Below are positions 61,215 through 64,000 of a stretch of DNA of 64,000 bases, in pieces; the stretch's first letter is position 1, and each line of letters begins with the position of its first letter. Made by a program: the position numbers and the translations under genes. The stretch lies in NCBI GenBank assembly GCA_003254925.1, contig QANZ01023174.1, forward strand, positions 1 to 64,000, given 5' to 3'. The notes beneath the pieces are model-generated. The model worked only from the letters and a program-made list of their open reading frames with translations. It ran no database searches and had not been told where the DNA came from. Origin of the DNA: Chamaecrista fasciculata (Eukaryota > Streptophyta > Magnoliopsida > Fabales > Fabaceae).

Positions 61215-61643
61215 GTCGAGGACGCACGCCCCACACCTTCGGACGCGCTTGTCCAAGTTCACTTCCCCGGGCACCCGGAGCGAACAGTGAGCATTTCTGC
61301 GGACCTACCCGCCCAGCAGAAAGCCAGGCTATCCGACTTCCTGCTCGCCAACGGCGATATTTTTGCGTGGTCTGCGTCGGACATGCCCAGCGTTGATCCC
61401 CAACTGGTCATGCATTCCCTTAATGTTGACGACCGCCCTGGCGTTTTCCAGAAGAAGCGAGTCCTGGGGTTAGAGCGGCAGCTCGCCGCCAAGGATGAAG
61501 TGAACAAGCTGCTGGCGGCCGGGTTCATTCGGGAAACCAAATATCCTACCTGGTTGTCCAATGTCGTTCTGGTCCCCAAACACAACGGCAAATGACGAAT
61601 GTGTGTGGATTTCACGGACCTGAATAAGGCGACCCCCAAGGAT
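61215..61643 (+). pseudogene. Gypsy reverse transcriptase, N-terminal part, truncated
   Basis: It reads FLLANGDIFAWSASDMP, AAKDEVNKLLAAGFIRE, YPTWLSNVVLVPKHNGK, then an in-frame stop (TGA for the usual W) and RMCVDFTDLNKATPKD. These are the opening blocks of the gypsy RT domain. The catalytic YxDD region and everything after it are missing. Confidence 0.88.
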
Positions 61644-61655
61644 TAATTTAGGGAT

Positions 61656-61933
61656 TGTTGTAAAATATATGGTATAAGAGTACTCAAAGTTGAGAGAAAA
61701 GTAGGAGGAGTGTAATTCTTATTATCCAACTGAAATTGCTTAGTTACATCAAACCCTAAAGCCTCTATTTATAGGCTAAAGGATATACAAGGGAGATGAA
61801 TCTAAATTAATGTACATTATGAAAGGATAAGATATTCATGTGCATAGAGAAATTAAGGGAAAACTCAAACTTCTAAACACGGAGAATACTAAGAGACAAA
61901 TGTGAATATTCACAAACATAATTATTTACAACA
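61656..61933 (-). mobile_element. Solo LTR (278 bp), inverted orientation
   Basis: The element runs from TGTTGTAAAATATATGG to ATTATTTACAACA, bounded by a perfect 5-bp duplication GGGAT (61651-61655 and 61934-61938). The promoter-like word CTATAAATAGAGG is on the minus strand (about 61766-61778), so the LTR faces away from the downstream gene. It inserted just right of the gypsy truncation point, about 255 bp before the HEAGH gene ATG. Confidence 0.88.
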
Positions 61934-62188
61934 GGGATTAAATAATATATTTAAATTATTTAAAAATAAATTAATCCACTCAATATAAATTTAAGAAAAT
62001 AATAAATTTTTAGTACACGATACCTTCCTGAAGCAAAGATGGAAACCACTACTTTTTATCTGCCGACGTGGCAATTCCTTGCAAAATGCTTCCCTGTAGT
62101 ATGAAACTATGAATAGTTTAATTACTGATGATTGATAAATTTTTGGAAACTGAAACACAAAACTTTCACATTCTTCCTTCCTTCTTTC

Positions 62189-63919
62189 ATGGCTCTTCCT
62201 TTCCATTATTGCACTTCACCCAACCTTGAAATTTTCTCTCACTTTCTCACTTCCCGCGTTTTCCCTTCTTCACGTTTCTCTCAAACTGCCTTCTCTTCCG
62301 CAACGAGGGTTAAGCTTCTTCTCTACGCAAGACAATGCTCCCAGCAGCACCAGTCGCCGCCGAGAGCTTTTCGAGAATGGCGAGAATACGAGGAGGCAGT
62401 GAAGCGGAAAGACCTCGTCACGGCTTTGAAATTCTTGAAATCCATGGAAAACGAAAACCCTATCGACCTATTTGATTCTTCTACTTCTTCCGTGGCTGCC
62501 GAATCCGCTAGGTCTCGATTCCGTGAGCTGGAGTTGTTTGGGCCCCAAAGGGATTGGGAGGTTTTGGATACGTGCCTGAACGCGGATAACATCAAGCTTG
62601 TGGGGAGTGCTTATAAGTTTTTGCAGGACAGGGGTTTTCTGCCTAATTTTGGAAAATGCAGGAATATTAGTGAGTCCCAAAACTTCCACCATGGTGATTG
62701 TAATAGAGAATTTGAGAAAATTGGTGATTGGTTGTTCTGTCTTTTTGCTGCCCTGTTACATTTTGAAGTCTTAATATAATATTGTCATTCTTAAGTAGGT
62801 AAAATGAAGATTTCACCGATTTTTTTTTTTTTAATCCATTTCATCATCATTATCTTTATTTTGTGCTATGAAATGTTATGGTTGTTATCACTTATCAGGG
62901 TAGAATTTGGGGATATGCTGTGACATAATTACTTGGTTTTCTTTGAAAATTGAGTGTTACTTTGGACTTCCAATCCTATACCTTATGTAAACAGAGGCTA
63001 TTAGTTGTAGTTATAGCTGAAAATAATTGTGTTTGGAACCTTAACAAATTGATGTCAATTGACAAAGATTTGGTGTCACTTGTTAGTTATTTGCCATCGT
63101 TATCATTAATTTATCTCTCCGAGGCAGCTTTTGCTTACAATGGCTGGTGTTTCTTACTTTTGCTTCTTCCTCTTTCCAATTTTCATCTTGTTTAGTTTTG
63201 GATGGACCAAGGAACATCACACCAGACATCTTGAAGTCTTCAACTGGTTTGGAAGGTGCACTTACGAATTTCTGGGCAAGAAATATTTCTCCACAAACTG
63301 TAAATGGCTCCGATTCCTACGTCAATGGACATGATTAATCATATCATATTGGAATGAGCAGTATTGCTATTTCCTGTAGTTTGCAACTGTAAAATATTTA
63401 TTTTATGACCTCTAATGCCGACTTTCCATGCTTTCCCTTTCTGTTCAGTGTCTAAACTTGCTCCAAAGAAGTGGGGTCTTTCAGGGAGTTCAAGTGCTGT
63501 TTTGCTTGCTTTTCTTGGTGGGGCCTCCTTTCTTGTTTCTCAAGGGATTGACATCAGACCCAACCTTACAGCATTGTTAGGTCTAGCCTTTATGGATTCT
63601 ATCTTCCTTGGTGGTACATGTTTAGCACAAATCTCCAGTTACTGGCCGCCATATAGGCGTCGCATCCTGGTTCATGAAGCAGGGCATCTCCTAACAGGTA
63701 AGTTATACTTTCCCTTTTGTGAATTCTTCTGGTCAAATGGTATGTAATAAGTAAAAACAATCTTTCTCATAATGTTCGGCTCTCCATTATTGTGAACTGC
63801 CACATATGGCATCTTACAAGGATTTTTCTAATGCAATCACAGCATACTTGATGGGTTGCCCAATCCGTGGGGTGATTTTAGACCCAATAGTTGCAATGCA
63901 AATGGGCATTCAAGGACAG
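62189..63919 (+). CDS. Chloroplast-type membrane protein with HEAGH zinc-protease motif (5' part)
   Basis: Four exons join in phase and the gene continues beyond the window: 62189-62669, 63196-63255, 63449-63697 and 63843-63919, 289 aa so far. The N-terminus is rich in Ser, Phe and Arg with few acids, as in plastid transit peptides (inference). Residues about 168-189 read DGPRNITPDILKSSTGLEV then SKLAPKKW. Hydrophobic segments at about 196-212 and 220-243 are followed by RRRILVHEAGH at 250-260. The HEAGH motif is that of M41 (FtsH-type) metalloproteases, but no AAA ATPase precedes it. The product resembles the uncharacterised plant family of Arabidopsis At5g27290, which I recall from memory. 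Enzyme activity is not shown. An upstream in-frame ATG at 62132 is possible but less likely. Confidence 0.88.
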
Positions 63920-64000
63920 GTATTGCTTACTCTTTTATGTATGTTATATTGGTATCTTATTATATTAGTTCCATATACCCTTTTATGCATGTTATATTGG

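Larger units (their letters stand above)
58007..61643 (+). mobile_element. Ty3/gypsy retrotransposon (Tat-like), 3'-truncated
   Basis: In order: 5' LTR (58007-58611), primer binding site (58613-58630), gag (58745-60081), protease (60168-60902), an apparent intron (60903-61214) and the first part of reverse transcriptase (61215-61643). Most of pol and the 3' LTR are missing. Sequence changes to AT-rich DNA right after the KATPKD codons near 61643. Stops in gag show it is not active. A Tat/Ogre-type lineage is inferred from the protease-RT intron, the DQGSS protease motif and the primer site. Confidence 0.85.

Noticed and set aside
1..64000. tRNA, rRNA and snRNA genes
   Set aside because: No cloverleaf-like box A/box B pair or conserved rRNA/snRNA stretch was noticed by eye; a covariance-model search would be decisive.

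Overview
This is a stretch of nuclear DNA from a flowering plant, most likely a eudicot. The evidence is four recognisable genes with GT-AG introns and closely plant-like proteins (condensin CAP-H, REV7, eEF2 and a chloroplast-type HEAGH membrane protein), plus a dense load of plant transposon families. The species cannot be named from the sequence. The base composition is AT-rich, with GC-rich islands only in Ty3/gypsy DNA and exons. Single Ns (17695, 20103, 61130) and a run at 45213-45227 mark unresolved bases.

Layout: 1-4747 is LTR-retrotransposon debris and AT-rich fold-back DNA. 5324-14968 (+) is a complete 13-exon CAP-H gene (665 aa), with a Mutator-type MITE about 180 bp upstream of its ATG and a solo LTR and several MITEs in its introns. 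15.0-19.3 kb holds more fold-back elements. 19.3-20.9 kb is broken gypsy DNA. 22.0-22.9 kb (-) is an in-phase four-exon fragment of a vacuolar sorting receptor gene. 25.2-26.7 kb (-) is a dead copia element. 26.7-27.5 kb is an unrelated LTR. 27.5-33.2 kb (+) is a 5'-truncated CACTA (En/Spm) element with a broken TNP2-like gene, an apparently intact spliced TNPA-like gene (426 aa) and a block of subterminal repeats. 33.2-46.5 kb is largely non-coding and includes a 1.4-kb nested palindrome (42949-44379) and a LINE tail. 46499-48299 (-) is a complete REV7 gene. 49989-51932 is a TIR transposon carrying a fragment of a PB1-domain gene. 52684-55610 (-) is a complete eEF2 gene. 58007-61643 (+) is a truncated Tat-like gypsy element with an apparent intron between protease and reverse transcriptase. 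61656-61933 is a solo LTR. From 62189 (+) a chloroplast-type HEAGH protein gene runs off the end of the window.

The host genes are housekeeping functions (chromosome condensation, translesion DNA synthesis, translation elongation, a plastid membrane protein) and show no sign of acting together. The main story is transposon activity: at least one Mutator-like MITE family with 9-bp target duplications, one hAT-like MITE family with 8-bp duplications, two clean solo LTRs, and gene-fragment capture. I found no CRISPR array, operon or bacterial-type system, and nothing I would call a wholly new biological system. The best leads are the PB1-capturing TIR element, the nested palindrome, the receptor gene fragment and the gypsy intron.
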